Below, in pieces: positions 1-9,621 of a DNA stretch of 64,000 bases. This DNA comes from CAYWWY01 sp964462525. GTDB taxonomy: Bacteria; Thermotogota; Thermotogae; MWEM01. The stretch's first letter is position 1. Every line of letters begins with the position of its first letter. The stretch spans positions 30,951-94,950 of the forward strand of contig CAYWWY010000009.1 in the NCBI GenBank assembly GCA_964462525.1. Direction: 5' to 3'. The position numbers and the translations under genes are program-made. The notes under the pieces are model-generated. The model was not told where the DNA came from, did not search any database, and worked only from the letters and a program-made list of their open reading frames with translations.

Positions 1-14
1 GAAAATCAGCAAAT

Positions 15-386
15 ATGGTAATTCATAGGCAACCGATTCACGGGCTTTCCTTAGACCTAATTCCCAAAACAATTCGGAATCCAAGATGGTTTTGGTCGAT
101 CATGGTCACCCGGCACCCCGCGTCACGCTCAGAATATCCAGATTACGAGATTCAAAAAGGATTACGCTTTATCATGAAACGGTTGGATCCAAAATCGAAG
201 TTCAGGGTATTGGGTGTGTATCGAGATGTTCCCATCGATCGAATTGATCGGATCCAATTCTTGGGAAAAGAAATGCAGTTTTCGCTCAAAGAACCCACGG
301 GCAGAGATGTGATTTTGGATGTCATCATCGTTCGAGATGAAGAGGAGAAACGGTATCATGTTGGACCCATTGTTCGCAAAGCTTAG
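15..386 (+). CDS. Unrecognised protein, probably 3' part of a gene entering from the left
   Basis: The frame is open to the left edge, so the ATG at 15 may be internal to a longer gene. I do not recognise the product. The last 80 or so residues look like a real soluble domain: mixed charged and hydrophobic, with VPIDRIDRIQFLG followed by a charged hairpin-like IIVRDEEEKRYHV. The first 40 residues look less natural. The TAG stop lies 29 bases inside mfd, and the mfd ribosome-binding site sits within this frame, so the two genes would be translationally coupled if this one is real. No function can be given. Confidence 0.45.
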   Translation: MVIHRQPIHGLSLDLIPKTIRNPRWFWSIMVTRHPASRSEYPDYEIQKGLRFIMKRLDPKSKFRVLGVYRDVPIDRIDRIQFLGKEMQFSLKEPTGRDVILDVIIVRDEEEKRYHVGPIVRKA

Positions 387-3300
387 AAAGAACACCCCCC
401 GTTTGAAAATTGGCGTTACCTCACGCTCGGATCAGATCTATTCGGTCGCCGCGGAAATTCTTTCCGGTGTGGAATTTCTTTCTGTTCCGGTGTTTCTTGT
501 CTTCCCAGACATGAAGAGCCTAAAAGGCTTTTCCGAGGCGATGGATGATAGTTTATCAAGAAAGGGATATGAATTTCCCCCAATCGATATTTTGCCTTTC
601 GAACCTATGCGTGCCTCTTTTTCGACAATGAAAACCCGGATGAACGCGTTATTGTCTCTGGCCCAACCCATTGAGAATGGACCAAAGATGTACTTCACTA
701 CGTACTTGAGCTTGCTCCAACGAACCATAGCCCCTCATCGGTTGGAATCTTATCATCAGACGCTCAGAATCGGGGATCGGATTCGATTTTCTGAGTTGGC
801 GCGTTGGCTGGAGAACAGCGGTTTCGAGCGTGTGTTTCAGGTTCAGAATCCGGGCGAATACTCGATCCGAGGGTTTATTTTTGATGTATATCCCCTGAAT
901 CAGGTTGAACCATATCGGATTGAAACCTTTGACGAAGAGATTGAAGAGATCCGGGTTTTTTCTCATAGCACACAGAAGACCATTGGTAATAAAGACCAGT
1001 TGGATTTGTACCCCGCTTCCGAATCCATTCATAGCAAAGAAACCCTTTCGATTTTTGCGGATCGGATTCAGGGGCTATCTCAAAAATATCCCAATAGTTT
1101 ATTGATCCAAGCCCTAGAGAAACAGCCTTTCGATTATCCCGCTCTGGCTCCTTTGTTTCATGATGATTTTCAAGCCCTCATCCGAAACCTTCCCGCCGAG
1201 TCACTCTTTTTGTTTTTCTCTTTTGAGGAGGGAATCCATCAGATCCAAGAGTATGAACGGGGTTTGTTTGACTTATACCCCCATATGGAATACCGTGATA
1301 TCTACTACCGATACGTGCGGATTCCTGAATCGGCTCTTCTCCAGGTGAATCGAGCCGTATTCCTCTCCCACTCGATCCAATCGATTGAGATAGACCAACA
1401 GATCCACGCAGAAGGATTCGCATACAAAGCAGCGAAAAAAAAGCCGTCTCTCTTTCTCCAATTTCCTTCGCAACCGATTCCTTCGCATGAAGATCTTTCG
1501 ATTGGGAACTTGGTCGTACATGAAGATTTCGGTGTTGCTCGATATCTGGGCAACCAGAGAATCTCCAATTTCCTTGGTACAAGGGAATACCTGAAATTGG
1601 AGTACGAGGACCAGGCGATCATTTTTGTTCCCGTCGAAAAGATGCATCGAATCCACCTGTACGTGGGCGATGAACGAATCGTTCAACTGACCCGGCTGAA
1701 ATCTCAGCATTGGCAAAGAGCAAAACGGCAGACCTTGGAAGAAATTGAACGGAAGGTTCAAGAATTGATCGAGCTATATGCCGTTCGCTCGGAGATTCCT
1801 GGATGTTCATTCACTCCGGAACCCGAACTTGAGAAACGATTCCTTGATTCTTTTCCGTATATTGAGACACCACCCCAGCTTCGAGCCGTTGAGCGTGTCC
1901 TTAGTGATATGGAGCACCCGCATCCCATGGACCATCTGATATGCGGCGATGCTGGAGCAGGAAAAACGGAAATTGCTTTGAGGGCCTCATTTCGGGCCAT
2001 CGCCAATGGAAAACAGGTTGCGTTATTGGTCCCGACAACAGTTCTGACACAACAACACTTTGATACATTCCAACGACGGCTAGAGCCATTCGGAATTCAG
2101 GTCCGGATGCTGGACCGAATGGTTTCGCCTTCCGAAGAGCGGAAGATTCACAAAGGACTGAAAGAAGGGACAGTTGAAATGGTTATCGGGACTCATAAAC
2201 TCTTCGGGAGAAGGATTCAGTTTCGAGACTTGGGTTTGCTGATCCTGGATGAGGAACAAAAATTCGGAGTGGATCACAAAGAAAAGCTGCAACAGATTAA
2301 AAAAGGCGTAGATGTCCTGACGCTTACTGCCACCCCGATTCCCCGAACCCTCTATATGGGTTTGTCCGGGATTAAATCCATGTCTGTCATTGACACATTG
2401 CCACCGGGAAGAGTCCCCATACAGACTTTTGTTGGGTACTATGATGATCGGGTTGTTAAAACGGCTATATTGCGCGAGCTAAGTAGGGGCGGACAAGTGA
2501 TCTATGTACACAATCGCGTGGAGGATATGGGTGAAGTATTCGAGAACGTGAAGCGTTTGGTTCCAGAAGCAAGAATGGAAATGGCACACGGGCAGATGAA
2601 AAAGTCCGAATTTGAACGAGTTGTTTCCCTTTTTTATTCTCAGGAGACGGATATTTTGGTCTGTACAACAATCATTGAGAATGGGGTAGATATTCCCACG
2701 GCCAATACCTTAATCGTTGACGATGCCAATCGATATGGATTGTCGCAATTATACCAATTGCGGGGCAGAGTAGGCAGGAGTGATCGGAGGGCTTTTGCGT
2801 ATTTCCTTTATCCACGAACCTCTCGGCTTACTCCCCAGGCGCAATCTCGGTTGGAAGCAATCTTCGAACACCATGGCTCGGGTAGTGGCATGAAACTAGC
2901 CATGAAAGACATGGAGATCCGGGGTGTAGGAAACGTCTTAGGGTTTGAACAACACGGTAACGCGCAAGTCGTTGGATTGTATTTGTACCAGCAGATGTTG
3001 GATCAAGTATTGATCCAAAAGGGACTAATCAAACGGGTTGACGCCAATGTTTCTATCAAAGATCGAGGGCAAAAATCCGATCAAGTGGAAATTTCTGGAA
3101 TCCCATTTGATATTGTGATTCCGGACTCCTACGTGGAGAATAGCATTGAACGCATGCGGCTCTATCGAAGAATCGCGCAAAGCGTAAATTTGAAGGAGCT
3201 TGAAGAACTCAAAGATGAATTCAGAGATCGATTTGGCCCTCTACCGGAAGAAGCTCGGAGTCTATTTGAATATGCGACCCTTCGCATGATCTCTCTCCAT

Positions 3301-3504
3301 TTAGGGATCCGGAGGATCGAAGTCAATGAAAAAGACCGCAGAACCAAGATCGTATTCTTCTCTATCCGAGAAACAGATCGGTTTTCTCTGCGGCCTTTTC
3401 GAGGGATGATTCATCGCGACGAGGGGTTTGCCATTCTATATGACGCATCAAAACTTGTTCTCTTGAAACTACTGATGGAGAATTACCGAAGACTGCACGG
3501 GTAG
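358..3504 (+). CDS. mfd: Transcription-repair coupling factor Mfd
   Basis: ATP-dependent DNA translocase that removes RNA polymerase stalled at lesions and recruits nucleotide-excision repair. The frame extends to 319, but ATG 358 has AGAGGAG 10 bases upstream and gives 1048 residues, slightly short of the usual 1100-1170. Visible domains: UvrB-like N-terminal part; CarD-like RNA-polymerase-interaction domain (about 380-445, GNLVVHEDFGVARYLG); Walker A GDAGAGKTE (530-538); Walker B DEEQ (631-634), typical of Mfd/RecG; TATPIPRTL; motif VI QLRGRVGRSDR (about 800-810); C-terminal TRCF domain. It overlaps the preceding frame by 29 bases and converges on the next gene with only 14 bases between stops. 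Confidence 0.97.
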   Translation: MLDPLFAKLRKNTPRLKIGVTSRSDQIYSVAAEILSGVEFLSVPVFLVFPDMKSLKGFSEAMDDSLSRKGYEFPPIDILPFEPMRASFSTMKTRMNALLSLAQPIENGPKMYFTTYLSLLQRTIAPHRLESYHQTLRIGDRIRFSELARWLENSGFERVFQVQNPGEYSIRGFIFDVYPLNQVEPYRIETFDEEIEEIRVFSHSTQKTIGNKDQLDLYPASESIHSKETLSIFADRIQGLSQKYPNSLLIQALEKQPFDYPALAPLFHDDFQALIRNLPAESLFLFFSFEEGIHQIQEYERGLFDLYPHMEYRDIYYRYVRIPESALLQVNRAVFLSHSIQSIEIDQQIHAEGFAYKAAKKKPSLFLQFPSQPIPSHEDLSIGNLVVHEDFGVARYLGNQRISNFLGTREYLKLEYEDQAIIFVPVEKMHRIHLYVGDERIVQLTRLKSQHWQRAKRQTLEEIERKVQELIELYAVRSEIPGCSFTPEPELEKRFLDSFPYIETPPQLRAVERVLSDMEHPHPMDHLICGDAGAGKTEIALRASFRAIANGKQVALLVPTTVLTQQHFDTFQRRLEPFGIQVRMLDRMVSPSEERKIHKGLKEGTVEMVIGTHKLFGRRIQFRDLGLLILDEEQKFGVDHKEKLQQIKKGVDVLTLTATPIPRTLYMGLSGIKSMSVIDTLPPGRVPIQTFVGYYDDRVVKTAILRELSRGGQVIYVHNRVEDMGEVFENVKRLVPEARMEMAHGQMKKSEFERVVSLFYSQETDILVCTTIIENGVDIPTANTLIVDDANRYGLSQLYQLRGRVGRSDRRAFAYFLYPRTSRLTPQAQSRLEAIFEHHGSGSGMKLAMKDMEIRGVGNVLGFEQHGNAQVVGLYLYQQMLDQVLIQKGLIKRVDANVSIKDRGQKSDQVEISGIPFDIVIPDSYVENSIERMRLYRRIAQSVNLKELEELKDEFRDRFGPLPEEARSLFEYATLRMISLHLGIRRIEVNEKDRRTKIVFFSIRETDRFSLRPFRGMIHRDEGFAILYDASKLVLLKLLMENYRRLHG

Positions 3505-3518
3505 TTTGTTCCTTGACC

Positions 3519-4658
3519 CTACACAACATTTTTCTCTCTTTGCGTTTTCCCCCGAAATCGGTGGGTGTTCAGAGGGGCAAGGTCAAGAAAAGGACTGGAC
3601 CCATTCATGATTATATGAGCCAAACCCTCCGCCACAGCCGGGGCAATCATGAATCCATGCCCCGAATACCCGACCGAATAATAATATCCCTTTAGTTGAG
3701 GGGATTCTCCAATGACCGGTTGAGCGTCGGGGGACATGTTGTATTCGCCTGACCAGTGTCTGAGGATTCTCAGGTTTTCCAGAAAAGGAAAGACTTTGAC
3801 CATTTTGATCGCCATTTCTTTCGCAAACCGATAGGTCACATTTCTATTGATCCCGGGAACTTCATCGGCGTCTCCTTTTCCCATAATAAACTGACCATGC
3901 ATCGCTTGGCGCATATAGAAATTCCCCGAAAAACTGATGGCCATAAAGGGGAAAAAGTAGTCCAAGGCTTCAGTGACAAAGATTTGGTGCCGGTAGCTTT
4001 CTGTAGGTAAGTCGATACCTGCCAGTTGTCCCACTTCTTTAGACCATGGTCCGGCCGCGTTGATAACAATATCTGCCGGGAAGTATCCTCTGGTTGTATG
4101 CACCCCTTTAACAGATCCGGATTGCACGTCCACCTGCTCTGCGTTGGTGTGTGTATGAATCGCAACGCCCAGTTTCTTTCCGGCGTTGGCGTAACCAAAA
4201 GTCGCCTTGTGAGGATTAGCATGACCATCTGTTTTGCAGAAGGTGGCCATTTTCAGTCCCTCCGTACGGATATACGGATATTTCTGAGAGACTTCTTTTG
4301 ACGAGAGGATCTCCACTTTCAAACCTTCCTCTCGCTGCATGCGCACATTCTCCTCGAATTGGGTTGCTTCCTCTTCATCAAAAGAAAGCAATAGATACCC
4401 TCCTTGATAATACTCGATATCCATATCCATCTCTTCCCGAAACCGAGTGAAGTGTTCAACACTCTTCATTGCCAGACGGACGTTGTAAGGAGAGCTCCAT
4501 TGCTGGCGAATACCTCCCCCGCACCTTCCCGTAGATCCGGAAGAGAGATAGTCTTTTTCAATGACTGTTACCCGTTTTGCCCCCAATTTCGCGAGATGAT
4601 ATGCGATTGCTGTGCCTGTGATCCCGCCCCCAATGATAACAACCTGAGGATCATTCAT
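3519..4658 (-). CDS. FAD-dependent amine/imino-acid oxidoreductase, catalytic subunit
   Basis: DAO-family flavoprotein of 379 residues, related to sarcosine oxidase beta, HcnC and the beta subunit of dye-linked (hydroxy)proline dehydrogenases. The N-terminus carries the dinucleotide motif IIGGGITGTAIAYHLA (residues 8-23) and the FAD-contact stretch STGRCGGGIRQQ. The C-terminus has the family's GYSGHGFMIAPAVAEGLA. The start at 4658 is supported by AAGGGGTGA just upstream and an 8-base overlap with the preceding gene; further upstream in frame there is only unrelated sequence. It is the last gene of a three-gene operon with a ferredoxin-containing flavoprotein and a 2Fe-2S protein, so it probably supplies the substrate-oxidising subunit. 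The substrate (proline, hydroxyproline, sarcosine, glycine) cannot be told from sequence. Confidence 0.88.
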   Translation of the reverse strand: MNDPQVVIIGGGITGTAIAYHLAKLGAKRVTVIEKDYLSSGSTGRCGGGIRQQWSSPYNVRLAMKSVEHFTRFREEMDMDIEYYQGGYLLLSFDEEEATQFEENVRMQREEGLKVEILSSKEVSQKYPYIRTEGLKMATFCKTDGHANPHKATFGYANAGKKLGVAIHTHTNAEQVDVQSGSVKGVHTTRGYFPADIVINAAGPWSKEVGQLAGIDLPTESYRHQIFVTEALDYFFPFMAISFSGNFYMRQAMHGQFIMGKGDADEVPGINRNVTYRFAKEMAIKMVKVFPFLENLRILRHWSGEYNMSPDAQPVIGESPQLKGYYYSVGYSGHGFMIAPAVAEGLAHIIMNGSSPFLDLAPLNTHRFRGKTQREKNVV

Positions 4659-6453
4659 CTGTCTCACCCCTTCGGATTGCCCGGAATGGTAGTGGAATGG
4701 AAGGAGCCCGGAAGGTTCCTGGTTCCAATTCAGCAATGGGTATCTCCAGCTTGGACGATAAGATCTGCAACGTTTGCGCTCGGCACACACGGCCTCCACA
4801 AGGTCCCATACCTATCCGGAGGTACCGTCTCAATTCTTCATAGTCCGTGTAACCCATATCGATGGCGCGTTCAATTTCTTCCACAGTGACTTCTTCGCAT
4901 CGGCAAATATAGTCATTCTTCTTTTGTTCGGGCACTTGTACGGATCGAACCGTATCAGCCCACTCGATCGGTACTTCAATAAAAACGAGGTGGGTCTTTT
5001 CCTTCTCGTTTTTCATGACTCGAATGACAGTAGCCTCGCCAAGGACCTGTCCTTTGCGGTCTTGCACAAAAACAACATCCTCTTTTTCTGGCAATGGGAG
5101 CAGCTCGTAAGGAATACCGATCACTGCTTTATCCCCTTTTTTCTGAACCATAAATATGGCCAACCCCGGACAAATCATGGCGCAGATTCCACACCCTGTG
5201 CAAGCCTCATAATTGACCCATGGGATACCGTTGAGGTTCCCTCCCACTTCGATGGCTTTCGTGGGGCATGAAGTTTCGCACGGGTTGCACGGGATACACT
5301 GAGGGCACTCAATTAACGCCTTCATGGTATCAAAAGGTCCTGTCTCCGTTTGGGTTTCGGTCCGGTATCCACCCGATGGAAAATGGATTCCAAAATGACC
5401 CAAACCCTCGCGCACTTTGGATGAGAAGGGGCCTCTCCGAAGAGCCGTCAACTCATCACGCATATTGCTCATCTTGGCTTGCATATCGGTTCCTGTTAGG
5501 TCTTGGGCGACTTGAAACCCAGCAATAAATCCTTCCATCATTGCAGTGGACGCTTCTTCGATGCTTGATATATCTCCCGCGACAAACACTGTTGGGATAG
5601 TGGTACGCATCTGGGGGTCCCGAACGGGTATATAGCCTCCCAACGCGGGGATGTAATCGATCGCGCTTCCTGATTGAGCAGCCAATTCGACAGATGGTTG
5701 GAGGCCGACCGCCAAACAGATGGAATCAACGAATAATTCCCGCGATTCGCTCGTGATCGGTTTCCATTGATCGTTGACTGGTGCGATTACCGCCCCTCGG
5801 ACTTTTTGCTTACCGATCGCTTTCACAATGGTATGGTTAAGCAGGATAGGAATCCCCAAGCGTTCAATTTTTCGTGAATGGACTTCATACCCGCCAATTT
5901 TGGAAGCAATATCAACAATCGCTTTCACTCGAGCGCCAGCCTGAACCAATTGGTACCCTACGATAAGGCCAATATTGCCACTACCCACAATTAAAAAATC
6001 TTTACCGGGCAAAACGCCATATTGGTTCATCAGCGTTTGAACGGCACCAGCTCCATATATCCCGACCAGGAGATTGTTCTCAAAAGGGATAAACCGTTCC
6101 GAAGCGCCCGTTGCAATCAAGATTCGTTCAGGTTTTGATTCCCATACATGGTCTTTCTTTCGGTCCCATAGGGCAATGCAATCTTCATAAATCCCTGCGA
6201 CTGAGGTTTCCAACCGGATTTCCACCCCAGCCTTTTCTGCCCGTTCCACGAGCTGATGAGCAATGTCGAACCCCCGAACGGAAGCGAAAAACCCCTTATG
6301 TCCGAAAAATTTGTGGGTCTGTTTGGGAAGCTGCCCTCCTGGCATAAATCCTTCGTCTACGATCAGCACGCTCACGCCTTGCTCCGCTGCGGCTATGCCT
6401 GCGCAAAGCCCTGCGGGGCCTGCTCCAACAATGAAAAACTGTGGGTTTACCAT
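4651..6453 (-). CDS. FAD/NAD(P)-linked dehydrogenase alpha subunit with ferredoxin and BFD domains
   Basis: 600-residue electron-transfer subunit of the HcnB / hydroxyproline dehydrogenase alpha type. Order: FAD Rossmann motif VGAGPAGLCAG (9-19) with PGGQLPKQTHKFFG; NAD(P) motif VGSGNIGLIVG in the middle; a two-cluster 4Fe-4S ferredoxin segment (about 383-440) with CPQCIPCNPCETSCP and CTGCGICAMICP; a C-terminal BFD-like 2Fe-2S domain (517-560, CRCEE and GPCGGRVC). The ATG at 6453 has AAAGGGAAA upstream and overlaps the preceding 2Fe-2S gene by 7 bases; it overlaps the downstream oxidase gene by 8. The ferredoxin insert links flavin to external or quinone-level acceptors. Confidence 0.9.
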   Translation of the reverse strand: MVNPQFFIVGAGPAGLCAGIAAAEQGVSVLIVDEGFMPGGQLPKQTHKFFGHKGFFASVRGFDIAHQLVERAEKAGVEIRLETSVAGIYEDCIALWDRKKDHVWESKPERILIATGASERFIPFENNLLVGIYGAGAVQTLMNQYGVLPGKDFLIVGSGNIGLIVGYQLVQAGARVKAIVDIASKIGGYEVHSRKIERLGIPILLNHTIVKAIGKQKVRGAVIAPVNDQWKPITSESRELFVDSICLAVGLQPSVELAAQSGSAIDYIPALGGYIPVRDPQMRTTIPTVFVAGDISSIEEASTAMMEGFIAGFQVAQDLTGTDMQAKMSNMRDELTALRRGPFSSKVREGLGHFGIHFPSGGYRTETQTETGPFDTMKALIECPQCIPCNPCETSCPTKAIEVGGNLNGIPWVNYEACTGCGICAMICPGLAIFMVQKKGDKAVIGIPYELLPLPEKEDVVFVQDRKGQVLGEATVIRVMKNEKEKTHLVFIEVPIEWADTVRSVQVPEQKKNDYICRCEEVTVEEIERAIDMGYTDYEELRRYLRIGMGPCGGRVCRAQTLQILSSKLEIPIAELEPGTFRAPSIPLPFRAIRRGETDE

Positions 6454-6758
6454 ATTGGTTTCCCTTTGCCGGCCTGAGACGAGACGCGCATTCCTTCTTG
6501 CAAAGGGGTAAGGCATGCGCGAACATTGGGAACCCCGTCAACCTCAACCATACATGCGCTGCATTTTCCAATTGCGCAGAAAATGCCCCGAGGCGTCCCT
6601 TTTTCGGTTTGACCGAACGAATCAATTCCGTTGGCAATCAAAGCAGCGGCAATGCTATCACCAGCATGGCCGATCAAATGCTTTCCTTCAAACCAGAAGG
6701 ATAGGTTTTCCCCACCCCATTCGTCCAGTATTGGGTGTTCCTTCAACCGTGTATCCAT
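6447..6758 (-). CDS. Small 2Fe-2S subunit (HcnA-like) of the dehydrogenase
   Basis: 103-residue plant-type ferredoxin-fold protein. Cysteines C61, C66, C69 and C82 form the C-x4-C-x2-C...C pattern of HcnA and hydroxyproline dehydrogenase gamma subunits (FCAIGKCSACMVEVDGVPNVRAC). The start at 6758 has GGGGGAGG 8-9 bases upstream. It is first in the operon, directly behind the strong promoter at 6806-6834, and overlaps the next gene by 7 bases. Together the three genes should form one flavin/Fe-S dehydrogenase complex. Confidence 0.9.
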   Translation of the reverse strand: MDTRLKEHPILDEWGGENLSFWFEGKHLIGHAGDSIAAALIANGIDSFGQTEKGTPRGIFCAIGKCSACMVEVDGVPNVRACLTPLQEGMRVSSQAGKGKPIW

Positions 6759-6805
6759 ACCATACCTCCCCCTGGGATTCGATCGTAAAACTCAGCTGTG
6801 TTGTG

Positions 6806-6834
6806 ATTATACACGTTCCCCAAACAACTGTCAA
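6806..6834 (-). promoter_or_regulatory. Perfect-consensus sigma-70 promoter for the dehydrogenase operon
   Basis: On the minus strand TTGACA (6834-6829) and TATAAT (6811-6806) are separated by exactly 17 bases. The TGA stop of the upstream pseudouridine synthase gene lies inside the -35 hexamer. The first operon ATG is about 48 bases below the -10. Both hexamers match the consensus at every position, predicting strong activator-independent transcription. Confidence 0.88.
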
Positions 6835-7754
6835 GAAAATGCATGCTGATCACAACGATCCAAAAAGGCTTGAAGGTCCTCCCACAAGGGCGCATCCAAA
6901 GAAAAAGATCTTTGATCCGGATGAATCCAATTCATCCGACTACAGTGCAAAAAAGTGCGTTGCAATCCAGCCCGTTTCAGCTCTCGATTCAGAACAAACC
7001 TCCCATATTGCTCATCAGCCAAAATAGGCCACCCTTTTGATGAAAGATGCAATCGGATTTGATGCTTTCTCCCTGTGCTCATCCCCACTTCGCATAAACT
7101 GAGTGTTCCAAATGGGGTATCAAAGGAGCGTTTGGTGATCAGATGCGTTTCCGCTTCCTTGCCTTCAATCGGTTCGGTGATCGTTTGATGGGTGGGAGGA
7201 GTTCCCGCAACCATGACCCAGTACCATTTTTGGACCTGGCGTTCCCGAAAGACTTTGGAGAGATGTCGGGACTGGATTCGGTTTTTTGCAACGACAAGCA
7301 ATCCAGATGTTTGTCGATCCAATCGATGAACCAGAAATGGTTCGAACCCTTTGTGTTGGCCAAAAAAAAGGAGCCCTTCAATCAAGGTGGACCGGTTTCT
7401 TTCCCCTATTCCTGGATGAACCGATATGCCTGGAGGTTTGTTGATCGCCAGCATTTCATCATCCTCATACAGGATGCGTAGATCCATTTCCCGTGGCAGC
7501 AATTTGCGTTTTCCCTTTGTGTTTCGTTGAATTCGCTGCCATTTTGGGGTGGATTCTGGCAAAAAAATGCTGACCTCGTCACCAAGTTGCAAAGGATATG
7601 AGGGGTCACGAACAACTCCGTCGTTGACCCGAACTTCCTTCTTCCGGATCAAGGCCAATAAAGAGGATCGCTGAATATCCGGATAGAGATGAAGAAGAAA
7701 CTTATCCAAACGGGCAAAGAAAGTGTTCGGTTCAACAGTGTGCGATTTTCGCAT
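6831..7754 (-). CDS. RluA-family 23S rRNA pseudouridine synthase (RluC/RluD type)
   Basis: 307-residue enzyme that isomerises uridine to pseudouridine in rRNA. It has an N-terminal S4 RNA-binding domain (about 10-70, RSSLLALIRKKEVRVNDGVV) and a catalytic domain with HRLDRQTSGLL, whose Asp (about residue 146) is the nucleophile, plus the late motif GRKHQIRLHL. The frame extends to a TTG at 7790, but ATG 7754 with AAGGA 11 bases upstream fits the family length better. The 118-base gap to the gene above shows no clear promoter or terminator. Which uridine is modified cannot be told. Confidence 0.92.
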   Translation of the reverse strand: MRKSHTVEPNTFFARLDKFLLHLYPDIQRSSLLALIRKKEVRVNDGVVRDPSYPLQLGDEVSIFLPESTPKWQRIQRNTKGKRKLLPREMDLRILYEDDEMLAINKPPGISVHPGIGERNRSTLIEGLLFFGQHKGFEPFLVHRLDRQTSGLLVVAKNRIQSRHLSKVFRERQVQKWYWVMVAGTPPTHQTITEPIEGKEAETHLITKRSFDTPFGTLSLCEVGMSTGRKHQIRLHLSSKGWPILADEQYGRFVLNRELKRAGLQRTFLHCSRMNWIHPDQRSFSLDAPLWEDLQAFLDRCDQHAFS

Positions 7755-7872
7755 GGTTTTCACAGTCCTTACGAAAGATCCAACGCTCAAAGCGGTATTC
7801 GTTAAGATTGAGTTCCCCAGTTCTCGCGAAACAAAGGAGGAACCGTCGATTGAGAGACGACGAACCGTTTAC

Positions 7873-9621
7873 TCACCCTTCGATTTGGGGCAATTGCGGA
7901 TTCACAACGATTGTTTCGAAGTCTTTGTAGATGACCAAACCCGGTTTGACTCCTTTGGGTTTGCGCACATTCTGGATAATCGTATAGTCGACTGGAATTT
8001 TGGTGGATTGCTGGGCTTTCGAGTAGTAGGCAGCAACAGACGCTGCGATTTCAATTACCGAAGAAGGGATCTCCTTTCCTGCATAAGCAATTACGACATG
8101 GGATCCGGGGATCTGTTGCGCATGAAACCATAAATCTTTTTGAGCCGATTCCCGAACAAGACGATCGTTTTGCCGGTTGTTTCTTCCCACCATCACACGG
8201 AACCCTTCGATGTCATAGATTCTTGGTTGCTGTGGGATCGGTTGACTTTTCTTTTTTGCGGGCGATTTACGTGTTCCTTTCTTATTCGGAATCAGTTTTT
8301 GCGAAAGCAGTTCTTCCTCGATTTCCGCTAGTTCGTCGGGTGATTCTACGTGGTTCAAGGATTCTTGAATCTGAGTGAGGTAGAACAACCAAACTTCTGT
8401 CTCTTTGATTTTCTTGTCCAAAAAAGCAATGCGTCTTTTCCATTTTGCCGCTTGTTTGAACCATTTCTGGGCATTTTCAGAGATACTCAGTCGCTGGTCG
8501 AGAGAAATGGTGTGTGTACTGCCTGTTTGCCAATCCGTAATTTCAACAGAGGATTGTTTGGATAAAGGGTTCAACCGATAGAGATTCGATACAATCATCT
8601 GAGCCTTCCATTGAAAAGAAGGATGATCGCGGGCAGGAATCAGATCCCGATTCAGGTTGTCCAGAAGCGTTTCCGCTTTTCGGATATGCCGTTCCAGTTT
8701 TCGTTGCATCCCCTGCCGATAAGATTGCCACGGCAGAACTCGTTCTTTTGCGCTGAAGAGACGGTTTAAGGCTTCATGCGGCTCTGTTTTCTCTGCGTCC
8801 CATCCTTTGTCCATCACCGAAAGCAAACCAAAAGGAGAAACTGCTTTCGGTACCCCATGATCCAAATATAGGTACAAATGATCCCCGGTACTATACTCTT
8901 GTTTCATCTCTCCCAAAACCGATAAGAGGCCTTCCCTCGGATCTTCGGTTGAAGGCTCCGTTTTTTTCGGATTGCGCCATTGCCACCGAAAAAGGACTTC
9001 TTCCACATGGATTCGACCAAAGCCCTGAAAGAATCGAGGAAGCTTATGCGCCAGAGCGTCTCTTGGGTTGGAATCATTTGTGAACCATAAGGCGGCTTGT
9101 TCCCGAAGCGATTCTTCCCATGGTTCGTCAAAAGCGAATCCGTCATGGATATCCGGTTCATACGCAACACCAGGGATGATCGACCGTTTTTCGTTGATGG
9201 TCCGTCGATAGGCATCCAGAATTGTTCCCTCAGGACCGCACAGGATGATGTTGGTATTTTGCCCCATAATTTCGAAAAACAGATTCAAAGGTCTTGTCTC
9301 CCCGATTTCATTCCGCCCTTCGAATTCCATGCAGACCATACGGTCTCCCTGAAGCTGGGTAATTCGGAGCATTTTTGAATTGCGGAGGTGTTTTCTTAAG
9401 AGCATCACGAAGGTTGGCGGCGTTTCCAAAGAAGGGCTTACTTTTGGAGAAAGAGAGAGACAAACGCGTCCGGGTATGAGAGAGACCATGATTGTCGACT
9501 GTGAGAAGACCCAATAAAACAATCCTTGCTGGATCATATAGACCTGACGCAACCGCTGGTTGTGTGATACGCGGTCCATCTCCTTGATAACCCGTCGAAG
9601 GGTCAGACCATCAATGGTCAA
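7873..9621 (-). CDS. rqcH: NFACT-family ribosome quality control protein (RqcH-like)
   Basis: 582-residue NFACT protein, the bacterial counterpart of Rqc2/Tae2, which binds stalled 50S-peptidyl-tRNA complexes and adds C-terminal alanine tails; older annotations call it fibronectin-binding protein. The start is a TTG at 9621: MTIDGLTLRRVIKEM matches the family N-terminus, and GGAG lies 8 bases upstream. The NFACT-N part runs to about residue 260, followed by helical coiled-coil (about 290-430). The C-terminal NFACT-R/DUF814 domain (about 460-570) has the characteristic VGRNNRQNDRLV and DLWFHAQQIPGSHVV. The gene overlaps the upstream nfo by 11 bases. Confidence 0.9.
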   Translation of the reverse strand: MTIDGLTLRRVIKEMDRVSHNQRLRQVYMIQQGLFYWVFSQSTIMVSLIPGRVCLSLSPKVSPSLETPPTFVMLLRKHLRNSKMLRITQLQGDRMVCMEFEGRNEIGETRPLNLFFEIMGQNTNIILCGPEGTILDAYRRTINEKRSIIPGVAYEPDIHDGFAFDEPWEESLREQAALWFTNDSNPRDALAHKLPRFFQGFGRIHVEEVLFRWQWRNPKKTEPSTEDPREGLLSVLGEMKQEYSTGDHLYLYLDHGVPKAVSPFGLLSVMDKGWDAEKTEPHEALNRLFSAKERVLPWQSYRQGMQRKLERHIRKAETLLDNLNRDLIPARDHPSFQWKAQMIVSNLYRLNPLSKQSSVEITDWQTGSTHTISLDQRLSISENAQKWFKQAAKWKRRIAFLDKKIKETEVWLFYLTQIQESLNHVESPDELAEIEEELLSQKLIPNKKGTRKSPAKKKSQPIPQQPRIYDIEGFRVMVGRNNRQNDRLVRESAQKDLWFHAQQIPGSHVVIAYAGKEIPSSVIEIAASVAAYYSKAQQSTKIPVDYTIIQNVRKPKGVKPGLVIYKDFETIVVNPQLPQIEG

